A stretch of 6,491 bases of DNA. It comes from Candidatus Zixiibacteriota bacterium (lineage in GTDB: Bacteria; Zixibacteria; MSB-5A5; GN15; FEB-12). The stretch covers positions 1 through 6,491 of the forward strand of contig JAGLXI010000237.1 in NCBI GenBank assembly GCA_023132995.1, given 5' to 3'. Positions 1 through 6,406 of the stretch are shown here, piece after piece. A program made the position numbers and the translations under genes. Every line of letters begins with the position of its first letter. Position 1 is the stretch's first letter. The notes beneath the pieces are model-generated. The model was not told the DNA's origin, ran no database searches, and worked only from the letters and a program-made list of their open reading frames with translations.

Positions 1-59
1 ACATTAATTGTGAGTCAATTCGTACCGCGCCGGGCAGGCCGCAACGCTGCCAAAACCGC

Positions 60-89
60 TTGACTATCCTGCTCAACCTCCCATATTGT
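60..89 (+). promoter_or_regulatory. Candidate sigma-70 promoter for maeB
   Basis: A TTGACT hexamer (60-65) matches the -35 consensus at five of six bases. Two overlapping -10 candidates follow: CATATT (82-87, 16-nt spacer) and TATTGT (84-89, 18-nt spacer), each matching TATAAT at four of six. Transcription would start around 94-97, giving a leader of about 50 nt before the ATG at 145. The only gene downstream on this strand is maeB. This is motif matching by eye; a housekeeping sigma factor of the usual type is assumed. Confidence 0.4.
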
Positions 90-144
90 ACCGCCTTGAG
101 AAACTGACCCAAACGGCATTAGTGCAGTATTGGAGACGAGTGAA

Positions 145-2388
145 ATGATAACGAAACAACAGGCTCTTGACTATCACAGCAGAGGTAAACCGGGCAAGGT
201 TGAAGTCAATTCGACCAAGCCGTGTCGTACGCAGTTGGATCTTTCCCTGGCCTACACCCCCGGGGTCGCCGAACCATGTATGGAGATCCATAGAAATCCC
301 GGTGACGTTTACAAGTATACCGCCAAGGGGAATCTGGTGGCGGTGGTGTCCAACGGCACCGCCGTACTCGGTTTAGGCAATATCGGCGCCGCCGCGGGCA
401 AGCCGGTGATGGAAGGAAAAGGGGTGCTCTTCAAGCGGTTTGCCGATATCGACGTATTCGATATCGAGCTTGAGACCGAAGACCCGGACGAAATCATCAA
501 GTGCTGCCAGCTCTTAGAGCCGACTTTCGGTGGTATCAACCTTGAGGACATCAAGGGGCCGGAGTGCTTCTACATTGAAGAGACCCTTCGAAAGACCATG
601 AATATCCCGGTCTTTCACGACGACCAACACGGCACGGCGATCATCTCCGCAGCGGCGCTGATCAATGCTCTGGACCTATTGGAGAAAGATATAGGCAACA
701 TCCGCGTCGTCTTCAGTGGGGCGGGCGCGGCCGGTATAGCCTGCGCCAAGCTCTACTGCTCTCTCGGCGTGAAGCATGAGAACATCCTGATGGTGGACTC
801 AAAGGGCGTCATGTATGAGGGCCGGGGTGACAAGTTCAACAAGTATAAGCAGGAATTCGTGCGCGAAACCCAAACGCACACTCTGGCCGAGGCTATGAAA
901 GACGCTGACGTTTTTGTCGGTGTCTCGGTCAAGGACATTGTTACCAAGAAGATGGTCAAGTCGATGGCAAAAGACCCCATCATCTTTGCCATGGCCAACC
1001 CCGATCCTGAGATCACCTACCCCGATGCCGTTGACGCCCGGTCGGATGTTATCATAGCTACCGGGCGAAGCGACTACCCCAACCAGGTCAACAATGTGCT
1101 TGGGTTCCCTTTCATATTCCGCGGCGCCCTGGATGTCCACGCCACGGCCATAAACGAGGAGATGAAAATCGCCGCTGTGAATGCGCTGGCGAAACTGGCC
1201 AAGCAGGACGTACCCGAACAGGTCGCCAAAGCGTATGGAGTGGACCATTTCAAGTTCGGCCGGGAGTACCTGATCCCGAAACCGTTTGATCATCGCATTT
1301 TGGTATGGGAAGCAGCAGCCGTGGCCCAGGCAGCCATGGAAACGGGCGTGGCCCAGCGTCCGGTGGATATCGAAGAGTACAAAAACGAACTGGCCGCCCG
1401 GATCGGCCAGGGACGCAATTTGATGCGCGTTGTGACCGGCAAAGCTAAGCGTAATCCCAAGAGGATAGTCTTTCCCGAGGGTGACTCCACCCGCATTCTC
1501 CGTGCCGCTCACATTGTGGCCAGGGAGGGAATCGGCCATCCAATAATACTGGGCAAACCGGACACCATCCGCGCTCTGGCACGCGAGCACGAAATCGATC
1601 TGGACGATATCGAACTTCTCGATCATCTGGCCTCCGACAAGATGGAGGTATATGCCAACAAATACTACGAGAAACGCTCTCGTAAGGGAGTGACCCTGAC
1701 GCGCGCTCTGCGCCGGATGCGCGAACGCACCTACTTCGGCATCATGATGCTGGAGTTAGGCGACTGTGACGCCGTCCTGTCCGGAGCAACCATGGACTAC
1801 CCCTCGACAATTCTGCCCGCTCTGGAGATAATCAGTCTGAACGAAGGGATCACTCGGGTTTCCGGACTGTTTGCCATGATTCAGAAGGACAAGGTCTACC
1901 TCTTTGCTGATACCATGGTCAATTCCGATCCGACGCCCGAAGAACTGGCTGAGATCGCCCTGGGTGCAGCCAATACAGCTCATGCTTTCAATCTGACCCC
2001 GAAGATTGCCATGCTATCGTTCTCCAACTTCGGATCCGCCCGTCGTCCTGAATCGGCGAAGGTGGCCCTGGCGACCGAGATCGTCAAGCGCAAGGCTCCG
2101 AATCTGATTGTCGACGGTGAGATGCAGGCCGACACCGCCCTGATGCCGGAGTTCAGACAGAAGTACTATCCCTTCTCGCAGTTGAAGGACGAAGCCAACG
2201 TGCTGATATTCCCCGATCTGAACTCGGGCAGCATCGCCTACAAACTGGCGCAGCGGTTGGGCGGCCTTCAGGCGGTGGGACCGATCCTGGTGGGGTTCTC
2301 CAAGGCGATCCACGTGCTGCACCGTACGCTCGATGTGAATGAGATCGTCGACATGGCGGCCATTGCCGTCGTGGACGCCCAGAAGTAG
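145..2388 (+). CDS. maeB: NADP-dependent malic enzyme, MaeB type (malic enzyme-phosphotransacetylase hybrid)
   Basis: Cytosolic enzyme that oxidatively decarboxylates malate to pyruvate and CO2 while reducing NAD(P)+. The ATG at 145 is chosen because GGAG (132-135) lies 9 nt before it; an in-frame TTG at 130 would add five residues but lacks a ribosome binding site. The product is 747 aa, close to E. coli MaeB (759). Residues 1-425 form the malic enzyme half: AYTPGVAEP with the general acid Tyr37, MEGKGVLFK with catalytic Lys92, metal-binding Glu134-Asp135 in INLEDIKGPE, a second metal site in FHDDQHGTA (159-160), and a dinucleotide-binding GAGAAG at 192-197. From about residue 430 a phosphotransacetylase-like domain follows (KRIVFPEGDSTR, LSGATMDYPST, VDGEMQADTAL). 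In E. coli this half is regulatory, binding acetyl-CoA, rather than an active acetyltransferase. Cofactor preference (NADP or NAD) cannot be settled by eye. Intact, with no sign of transfer or decay. Confidence 0.96.
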   Translation: MITKQQALDYHSRGKPGKVEVNSTKPCRTQLDLSLAYTPGVAEPCMEIHRNPGDVYKYTAKGNLVAVVSNGTAVLGLGNIGAAAGKPVMEGKGVLFKRFADIDVFDIELETEDPDEIIKCCQLLEPTFGGINLEDIKGPECFYIEETLRKTMNIPVFHDDQHGTAIISAAALINALDLLEKDIGNIRVVFSGAGAAGIACAKLYCSLGVKHENILMVDSKGVMYEGRGDKFNKYKQEFVRETQTHTLAEAMKDADVFVGVSVKDIVTKKMVKSMAKDPIIFAMANPDPEITYPDAVDARSDVIIATGRSDYPNQVNNVLGFPFIFRGALDVHATAINEEMKIAAVNALAKLAKQDVPEQVAKAYGVDHFKFGREYLIPKPFDHRILVWEAAAVAQAAMETGVAQRPVDIEEYKNELAARIGQGRNLMRVVTGKAKRNPKRIVFPEGDSTRILRAAHIVAREGIGHPIILGKPDTIRALAREHEIDLDDIELLDHLASDKMEVYANKYYEKRSRKGVTLTRALRRMRERTYFGIMMLELGDCDAVLSGATMDYPSTILPALEIISLNEGITRVSGLFAMIQKDKVYLFADTMVNSDPTPEELAEIALGAANTAHAFNLTPKIAMLSFSNFGSARRPESAKVALATEIVKRKAPNLIVDGEMQADTALMPEFRQKYYPFSQLKDEANVLIFPDLNSGSIAYKLAQRLGGLQAVGPILVGFSKAIHVLHRTLDVNEIVDMAAIAVVDAQK

Positions 2389-2664
2389 ACCTTACGGCAA
2401 TGTGAGGCGGAGCGAGATACGGCTCCTCCGGCCCGGCGGAGTGTGATCTATAGGGGTGCCTGCTGTCTGAGTTAACCGGGACAGCATCGGCTGACGTAAA
2501 AAACATCCTGAGACGCATTTTAGATTGCACTTGTCTTCTTTTCGCGGTAAACTTATTCCCAACGGTTTCGATATAGTCAATATGTGCGACAATGCGGACG
2601 AACCGCAAGCGCACTCGCGGCCGGGATCGGCTCGACAGGTGGCTGGAAGTTAAAGGGATTTAGC
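2389..2664 (+). other. Intergenic region and mreB leader, with small inverted repeats
   Basis: These 276 nt between the maeB stop and the mreB start contain no convincing gene. GGCGGAG occurs twice (2406-2412 and 2435-2441), with CTCC-containing segments between that can pair with either copy: GGAGC/GCTCC (2409-2413/2422-2426) or CTCCG/CGGAG (2426-2430/2437-2441). A second hairpin pairs TGCTGTC (2461-2467) with GACAGCA (2480-2486) around a 12-nt loop. Neither is followed by a T-run, so no intrinsic terminator for maeB is visible and read-through into mreB is possible. A TATAGT hexamer at 2572-2577 matches the -10 consensus at five of six, but no good -35 sits upstream. Confidence 0.5.
2652..2658 (+). 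promoter_or_regulatory. Ribosome binding site deciding the mreB TTG start
   Basis: AAAGGGA ends 6 nt before the TTG at 2665. The alternative in-frame GTG at 2584 has no purine-rich stretch at a proper distance. Starting at the TTG also gives the N-terminus (MGIFDILSND) expected for MreB. Confidence 0.6.
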
Positions 2665-3693
2665 TTGGGCATTTTCGACATTCTCTCCAACGACATCGGT
2701 ATTGACCTGGGCACCGCCAATACGCTTGTCTACGTTCGCAACCAGGGAATCGTGCTTAACGAGCCCTCCGTCGTAGCCGTGGAGAAGTCAACAGGCAAAG
2801 TGCTGGCTATCGGCTCTGCGGCCAAGGAGATGATGGGTCGCACGCCGGGAGGGATATCAGCCATCCGCCCGCTGAAGGACGGCGTTATTGCCGATTTCGA
2901 GATATCCGAAAAACTGATCGCCGACTTCATCCGGCGCGTTGTCAGGCACCGCTATCTTATGAAACCGCGGGTAGTTGTATCGGTGCCGTCCGGCATCACC
3001 GAGGTCGAGAAGCGGGCCGTGCGCGACTCGGCCGAAAACGCCGGCGCCCGCGAGGTTTACCTGCTGGCCGAGCCGATGGCAGCCGCGATCGGAATCGGTC
3101 TACCGGTCGAGCAGCCTTCGGGTTGCATGATTATCGACATAGGCGGCGGCACCTGCGAAATTGCCGTTATCGCCCTCAACGGGATTGTCAACGACACCTC
3201 CATCAGGGTCGCCGGCGACGAGTGCAACGAAGCCATGATCATGTACCTCAAGAAGAACTACAACCTGCTGATCGGAGAGTTGACCGCCGAGGACATCAAG
3301 ATCAGACTGGGGTCGGCCTATCCGCTGGACAAGGAACTGTCCGCCGACATCAGGGGCCGCGACCTCGTGGCCGGGGTGCCGAAAACTCTCAAGCTGTCCT
3401 CGGTGCAGGTGCGGGAAGCTCTCGCGGAAACGATTGACAAGATCGTAGAGGCCGTGCGCCAGGCGCTGGAGCGGACACCGCCGGAGTTGGCTTCGGACAT
3501 ACTGGAACGCGGGATAATCCTCACCGGCGGCGGCAGTCTTCTGAGGGGACTTGACAAGAGACTGCGCCAGGAAACCAACCTGCCCGTCAACGTCGCCGAA
3601 GATCCGCTCACCTGTGTTGTCCGCGGGACAGGGAAAGTGCTCGAAGACTTCTCCGCTTACCAGAAGGTGCTCGAGAAGAGCCGCCGGGATTGA
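2665..3693 (+). CDS. mreB: Rod shape-determining protein MreB (bacterial actin)
   Basis: Actin-like ATPase that polymerises under the inner membrane and guides the elongation machinery for peptidoglycan synthesis, setting rod shape. Starting at TTG 2665 gives 342 aa, in line with known MreB proteins (about 335-350). The actin-fold signatures are intact: phosphate-1 loop IDLGTANTLVYV (about 13-24), the EPMAAAIG segment with the likely catalytic Glu136, phosphate-2 loop DIGGGTCEIAVI (158-169), and adenosine motif ILTGGGSLLRG (285-295). An in-frame GTG at 2584 would add 27 residues that do not resemble MreB and lacks a ribosome binding site. The gene is followed 26 nt later by a strong terminator, so it is transcribed without mreC/mreD downstream; those partners must lie elsewhere or be absent. 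Identity is secure; only the start is open. Confidence 0.96.
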   Translation: MGIFDILSNDIGIDLGTANTLVYVRNQGIVLNEPSVVAVEKSTGKVLAIGSAAKEMMGRTPGGISAIRPLKDGVIADFEISEKLIADFIRRVVRHRYLMKPRVVVSVPSGITEVEKRAVRDSAENAGAREVYLLAEPMAAAIGIGLPVEQPSGCMIIDIGGGTCEIAVIALNGIVNDTSIRVAGDECNEAMIMYLKKNYNLLIGELTAEDIKIRLGSAYPLDKELSADIRGRDLVAGVPKTLKLSSVQVREALAETIDKIVEAVRQALERTPPELASDILERGIILTGGGSLLRGLDKRLRQETNLPVNVAEDPLTCVVRGTGKVLEDFSAYQKVLEKSRRD

Positions 3694-3718
3694 GTCGAAA
3701 TCCGTTCGGTAGCCACAG

Positions 3719-3743
3719 GCCGGGGATCTCCCGGCTTTTTTTT
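3719..3743 (+). terminator. Rho-independent terminator after mreB
   Basis: A perfect 6-bp GC stem, GCCGGG (3719-3724) with CCCGGC (3730-3735), closes a 5-nt loop and runs straight into eight T residues (3736-3743). It begins 26 nt after the mreB stop and separates mreB from the sigma factor operon. Confidence 0.93.
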
Positions 3744-3811
3744 GTTCTGGATTGCAGCAGGCATTAATCTTTTCATGGGGTCGGTGGTCTTACAGTTGAA
3801 AGTTGAGGCGT

Positions 3812-4387
3812 ATGGCCAAAGATGGCAATGAAGTTATTGACGAACTGGCGACCAGGGCGAGAGCGGGTGACCGCGAAGCCTTCTCGCAGATAGTGCGGCT
3901 GATGATGAACAAAGTGATCGCGCTGACATACCGAATGACGGGAGAAATAGAAACCGCCCGTGACCTGGCCCAGGACACCTTCCTGGCCGCTTATGAAAAG
4001 CTGAACACCTTCAGGGGCGAAGCGACCTTCACGGGCTGGCTTTACCGGATAGCCACCAACAAAGCCCTCAATCACCTCAAGTCAGCGTCGACGAGATCGG
4101 CGGCGCTTGAGGATGCTGCTCCGCAGTTGGCTGCACAGGCTGCCGCGGCTTTCCCCAACCCTGAACAGGTTACGACCCACAAGCTTCTGATCAACGACAT
4201 ACTTGGTTTTATGCGGCAGCTTCCACCTCAGCAGCGGCTGGTCTTTGAACTGCGGTTTTATCAGCACATGCCGTTTGAGGAGATCGCCCGGACTGTCGGC
4301 AGGGCCGAAGGTACCGTCAAGACCCACTACCGGCAGGCGGTGGCCAAACTCAGCAAGTATACCCGAAAGAAAGGCTGGAGATCATGA
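3812..4387 (+). CDS. RNA polymerase sigma factor, ECF type (sigma-70 family)
   Basis: Alternative sigma factor that directs RNA polymerase to a dedicated set of promoters when released from its anti-sigma factor. With the ATG at 3812 it is 191 aa, typical for ECF sigmas, which keep only regions 2 and 4. Region 2 spans about residues 18-90 (AGDREAFSQIV, YRMTGEIETARDLAQDTFLAAY, FTGWLYRIATNKALNHLK). After an Ala-rich linker (about 93-115), region 4 covers about 136-183 with helix-turn-helix MPFEEIARTVGRAEGTVKTH. An in-frame TTG at 3803 would add three residues; the ATG is preferred although its GAGG (3805-3808) is only 3 nt away, so the start is uncertain. The stop overlaps the start of the anti-sigma gene (ATGA), the usual arrangement for such pairs. 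No typical ECF-type autoregulatory promoter was recognisable in the short upstream gap. Its exact ECF subgroup cannot be assigned by eye. Confidence 0.92.
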   Translation: MAKDGNEVIDELATRARAGDREAFSQIVRLMMNKVIALTYRMTGEIETARDLAQDTFLAAYEKLNTFRGEATFTGWLYRIATNKALNHLKSASTRSAALEDAAPQLAAQAAAAFPNPEQVTTHKLLINDILGFMRQLPPQQRLVFELRFYQHMPFEEIARTVGRAEGTVKTHYRQAVAKLSKYTRKKGWRS

Positions 4388-4965
4388 ACTGCTCTGACTT
4401 TCAGGAGGAACTCGCTCTCTACTTCGGGCAGGAAGAACTTCCCGCGGCGCTGGTCGCCCATTTGCGGCAGTGTTCGCGTTGCCGGTCATGGTGGGAGGAA
4501 ATGGACAGCCTGGCGAGAGGTCTGCCGGAAGACGCCGCCTTCCATCCGGATAGCCGATCCACCGAGTTGCTGATCTCGCAGGTCGAAAACGCCCTTACAG
4601 AATCAGCCGTCGCGCTGCCGAAACGCGGCTCGTGGCTTGAGAGACTGGACCTGGCCGTCCGCTGGCAGCGAGTCCTGCCGGCTGCCGCTGCCGTCGCTCT
4701 GGTCGTGACTATTGGCTGGATGTCCTACCTGTCCGGCCTTTCCACCGGCGCCGACCAGGCCGCGCAGGGACCGCCCGCCGACACCTACGAGATACTTCTG
4801 GCCGATTCCGAATTAGAGGAGCCGGACCGCCTGACACTCGATGCCCTCCTTGAGGATTTCGCGGCCGGGCAACATGTCGATATCGGCGAGAGGTTGCTTG
4901 ATGATATCAGCGAGGAGGAGTTTGAGTATCTCAACAGCAGTTTTGATATAGGAGACATATTATGA
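4384..4965 (+). CDS. Membrane-anchored zinc-finger (ZAS) anti-sigma factor
   Basis: Probably holds the upstream sigma factor inactive at the inner membrane until an envelope signal arrives. The 193-aa product starts with a ZAS-type zinc-finger domain: the His26-x3-Cys30-x2-Cys33 motif (HLRQCSRC), with Cys3 a likely fourth ligand. A single hydrophobic segment at about 98-118 (VLPAAAAVALVVTIGWMSYL) would place the N-terminus in the cytoplasm and about 75 residues in the periplasm. That tail is strikingly acidic: I count 19 Asp/Glu and two Arg in residues 134-193. It has no recognisable sensor domain. The gene overlaps the sigma gene by ATGA at its start and the next gene by ATGA at its end, implying coupled translation. 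Family assignment rests on the zinc motif, topology and position; the signal sensed is unknown. Confidence 0.85.
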   Translation: MNCSDFQEELALYFGQEELPAALVAHLRQCSRCRSWWEEMDSLARGLPEDAAFHPDSRSTELLISQVENALTESAVALPKRGSWLERLDLAVRWQRVLPAAAAVALVVTIGWMSYLSGLSTGADQAAQGPPADTYEILLADSELEEPDRLTLDALLEDFAAGQHVDIGERLLDDISEEEFEYLNSSFDIGDIL

Positions 4966-5627
4966 AACTCTTGGCGCCTGTCCTGATTCTGGTAGCGGTC
5001 TTTGCGGCTCAAGCGGCGCCATGCCAGGAGGCTGCCGTCGCACCGGGGATACAGTATAAGACACCGGCTTATGGAGAACGGGGAGATTGGAAACCGATGT
5101 ACGCCCAACTCGACAACGAACGTGGGCAATATCAGTTCGGGCGCCAGCGCCAGGCGGGACGACCACCCGAAGAGCGCGCTGAAATGCACCGGCAGCGCAA
5201 GTACATCGAGCAATTAAGGCTGCTGAAGCTGCTGGAACTGCTCGACCTTGACCAAAACCAGGAAGTCCCGTTCATCACCGCCTTTCACGCTATGAGGCAG
5301 GAAGGCTGCGATCTGGACAGCCGGCGAATCGCCCTTACCGAACAGCTTGCCGACGGCCTGCGCGAGCAGACAATCTCCGATAAACAGACGTACGATCTGA
5401 TCGACAAGATCGTGGCCGCTGAACTGCAGAAACGCGAACTGATGGTCGCCTTTCTGAGCCAGGCTCGCGAAATCCTATCGGCCCGGCAGTTGGGCAGGCT
5501 GGTGATCTTTCAGGATCGGTTCGAGTTGGAACTGCTCGAGAGAGTGCAGGCCTTTCGTAAACTTGGCCGCAGGGGAATGGGTCCGGGAAGTCCAGGCTCA
5601 CCGGGTGAACCGTTTGAAGACAGGTAG
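4962..5627 (+). CDS. Secreted Spy/CpxP/CnrX-like helical protein (putative periplasmic stress or metal sensor)
   Basis: The 221-aa product has a signal peptide (hydrophobic core 3-16, likely cleavage after AQA at 16-18) and should act in the periplasm. Cys21 lacks a proper lipobox, so a lipoprotein is unlikely. The mature part is predicted to be mainly helical, with two LTxxQ-like motifs spaced as in the Spy/CpxP/Metal_resist group: LDQNQ (96-100) and LSARQ (172-176). A basic, Gln/Arg-rich stretch at about 61-89 precedes the first. The C-terminus is a short Gly/Pro-rich tail. AGGAGA (4950-4955), 6 nt before the ATG, sets the start, which overlaps the anti-sigma stop by ATGA. Position beside a sigma/anti-sigma pair recalls CnrX, a Spy-fold metal sensor that acts on the anti-sigma factor CnrY; a similar sensor role is inference. 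The motifs are degenerate, so the family call is moderate. Confidence 0.65.
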   Translation: MKLLAPVLILVAVFAAQAAPCQEAAVAPGIQYKTPAYGERGDWKPMYAQLDNERGQYQFGRQRQAGRPPEERAEMHRQRKYIEQLRLLKLLELLDLDQNQEVPFITAFHAMRQEGCDLDSRRIALTEQLADGLREQTISDKQTYDLIDKIVAAELQKRELMVAFLSQAREILSARQLGRLVIFQDRFELELLERVQAFRKLGRRGMGPGSPGSPGEPFEDR

Positions 5628-5651
5628 ACTGAAACGATAGCAATGCAAATG

Positions 5652-5659
5652 AAAGGAGA
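5652..5659 (+). promoter_or_regulatory. Strong ribosome binding site for the last operon gene
   Basis: AAAGGAGA, a near-perfect Shine-Dalgarno sequence, lies 4 nt before the ATG at 5664 (GGAG core 5 nt away). It decides this start over an in-frame ATG at 5643, which has no such site and would put extra residues before the signal peptide. Confidence 0.7.
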
Positions 5660-5663
5660 AACC

Positions 5664-6296
5664 ATGAAGAAGTTCACAATCCTTACGCTGATCGCCCTCC
5701 TGATGCTGGCCGGCGTCACTGCCGCCGGTCCCGGATGGCGCGATCGAGGGAGTGGCTACGGTCCCGGTCAGAATCCGCGGATGGGCGGGCAATTCGACGG
5801 AACCGGCCCGCATCCCATGATGGGTTACTGTCGCGACGGCAGAGGCATGAGAGGCGGAGGACGCGGCCCGGCCATGATCCTGGCTATGGCTGACGAGATC
5901 GGCCTGACCGATGACCAGCAGAACAAGCTCAAGAAAATGACGGTCGCTTTCCAGACCGAGATGGTCGACCTGCAAGGCGCTGTCAAGAAAGCGCAGATCA
6001 AAAAGAGAGCGTTGATACGTGACCGTGCCGACGAGAACGAAGTAGGATCCGCCATTGATGATCTCTCACGGCTGCGTGCCGATTTGCAGAAGGCGAGCTA
6101 CGGCCATCGTCAGGCGATCCGTGCCGTTCTTACGTCGGAGCAGTTGGACAAGCTCGACGATATGTGCAAGATTCGAAAGGGAGCCGGCATTAGAGGCCAT
6201 CCTGGCATGAAAGGCCACCAGGGTAAGATGGGCTGGGGGCAGAGCTGGTTCTTCGACGACGATTCTGACGACGACTCCTATGACGACGACAACTGA
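5664..6296 (+). CDS. Secreted LTxxQ-motif (Spy/CpxP/ZraP-like) protein with Asp-rich C-terminal tail
   Basis: The 210-aa product has a clear signal peptide (MKKFTILTLIALLMLAGVTAA, cleavage near 21) and is expected in the periplasm. A Gly/Arg/Met-rich segment (22-70) leads into a helical core with two classical LTxxQ motifs, LTDDQ (81-85) and LTSEQ (156-160), the hallmark of Spy/CpxP-type chaperones and related metal-binding proteins such as ZraP. Between them lies a highly charged helical stretch. The end is unusual: a Gly-rich segment with His179, Met182, His185 and Met189, then an aromatic patch (WGQSWFF) and an Asp/Ser tail with nine Asp in twelve residues (198-209). Such a tail could bind cations; this is inferred. 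Two Cys (56, 168) could form a disulfide. It is last in the sigma/anti-sigma operon, 36 nt after the preceding gene, with its own strong ribosome binding site, suggesting it is made in larger amounts and may be the effector. Confidence 0.8.
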   Translation: MKKFTILTLIALLMLAGVTAAGPGWRDRGSGYGPGQNPRMGGQFDGTGPHPMMGYCRDGRGMRGGGRGPAMILAMADEIGLTDDQQNKLKKMTVAFQTEMVDLQGAVKKAQIKKRALIRDRADENEVGSAIDDLSRLRADLQKASYGHRQAIRAVLTSEQLDKLDDMCKIRKGAGIRGHPGMKGHQGKMGWGQSWFFDDDSDDDSYDDDN

Positions 6297-6317
6297 CATC
6301 AACGACTGACCAGAGCC

Positions 6318-6350
6318 GGGGCGCTGTCATGCCCCAGGTCTGCATGACGG
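6318..6350 (+). repeat. Overlapping inverted repeats before the operon terminator
   Basis: Two hairpins share bases and cannot form together: GGGGC (6318-6322) with GCCCC (6331-6335), or CTGTCATGC (6324-6332) with GCATGACGG (6342-6350, one G-U pair). The second also uses G6350, the foot of the following terminator stem. Role unknown; they may simply protect the mRNA 3' end. Confidence 0.5.
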
Positions 6351-6390
6351 CGAAGCCCGCCTCCCACCGGAGCGCGGGCTTTGCTTTTTT
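6350..6390 (+). terminator. Rho-independent terminator of the sigma factor operon
   Basis: A long hairpin pairs 6350-6360 with 6374-6384 (eleven pairs including one G-U; core AAGCCCGC/GCGGGCTT). The helix continues past a single bulged C (6373) through CTCC/GGAG (6361-6364/6369-6372) to a 4-nt loop. Six T residues follow (6385-6390). It lies 53 nt after the last stop codon and closes the operon. Confidence 0.93.
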
Positions 6391-6406
6391 AGTGGGGTGT
6401 AGACAA

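Noticed and set aside
7..20. Resemblance of the AATTGTGAG half-site to the lac operator
   Set aside because: The spacing and second half differ from the lac operator, and nothing else suggests a LacI-type regulator here. Treated as an unassigned palindrome only.
799..1626. Long open frame (275 codons) on the minus strand inside maeB
   Set aside because: It lies wholly antisense to a strongly conserved gene. Its translation shows no recognisable domain, and such frames are common opposite GC-rich coding sequence.
2153..2614. Minus-strand frame of 153 codons across the maeB end and the mreB leader
   Set aside because: The product is Arg/Ser/Pro-rich, like a shadow frame. More than half overlaps maeB, and I saw no ribosome binding site or domain.
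3742..3770. Possible promoter TTGTTC with a 17-nt spacer to TAATCT before the sigma gene
   Set aside because: Only three of six bases match in each hexamer, and the -35 overlaps the T-run of the mreB terminator. A promoter must lie in this gap, but this one is not convincing.
5040..5046. Lipoprotein signal at Cys21 of the first secreted protein
   Set aside because: The residues before the Cys (Ala-Ala-Pro) do not fit a lipobox. An ordinary signal peptidase site after AQA is more likely.
5598..5975. Minus-strand frame of 125 codons across the junction of the two secreted protein genes
   Set aside because: It is antisense to two supported genes with signal peptides and ribosome binding sites. 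Its composition looks like a shadow.
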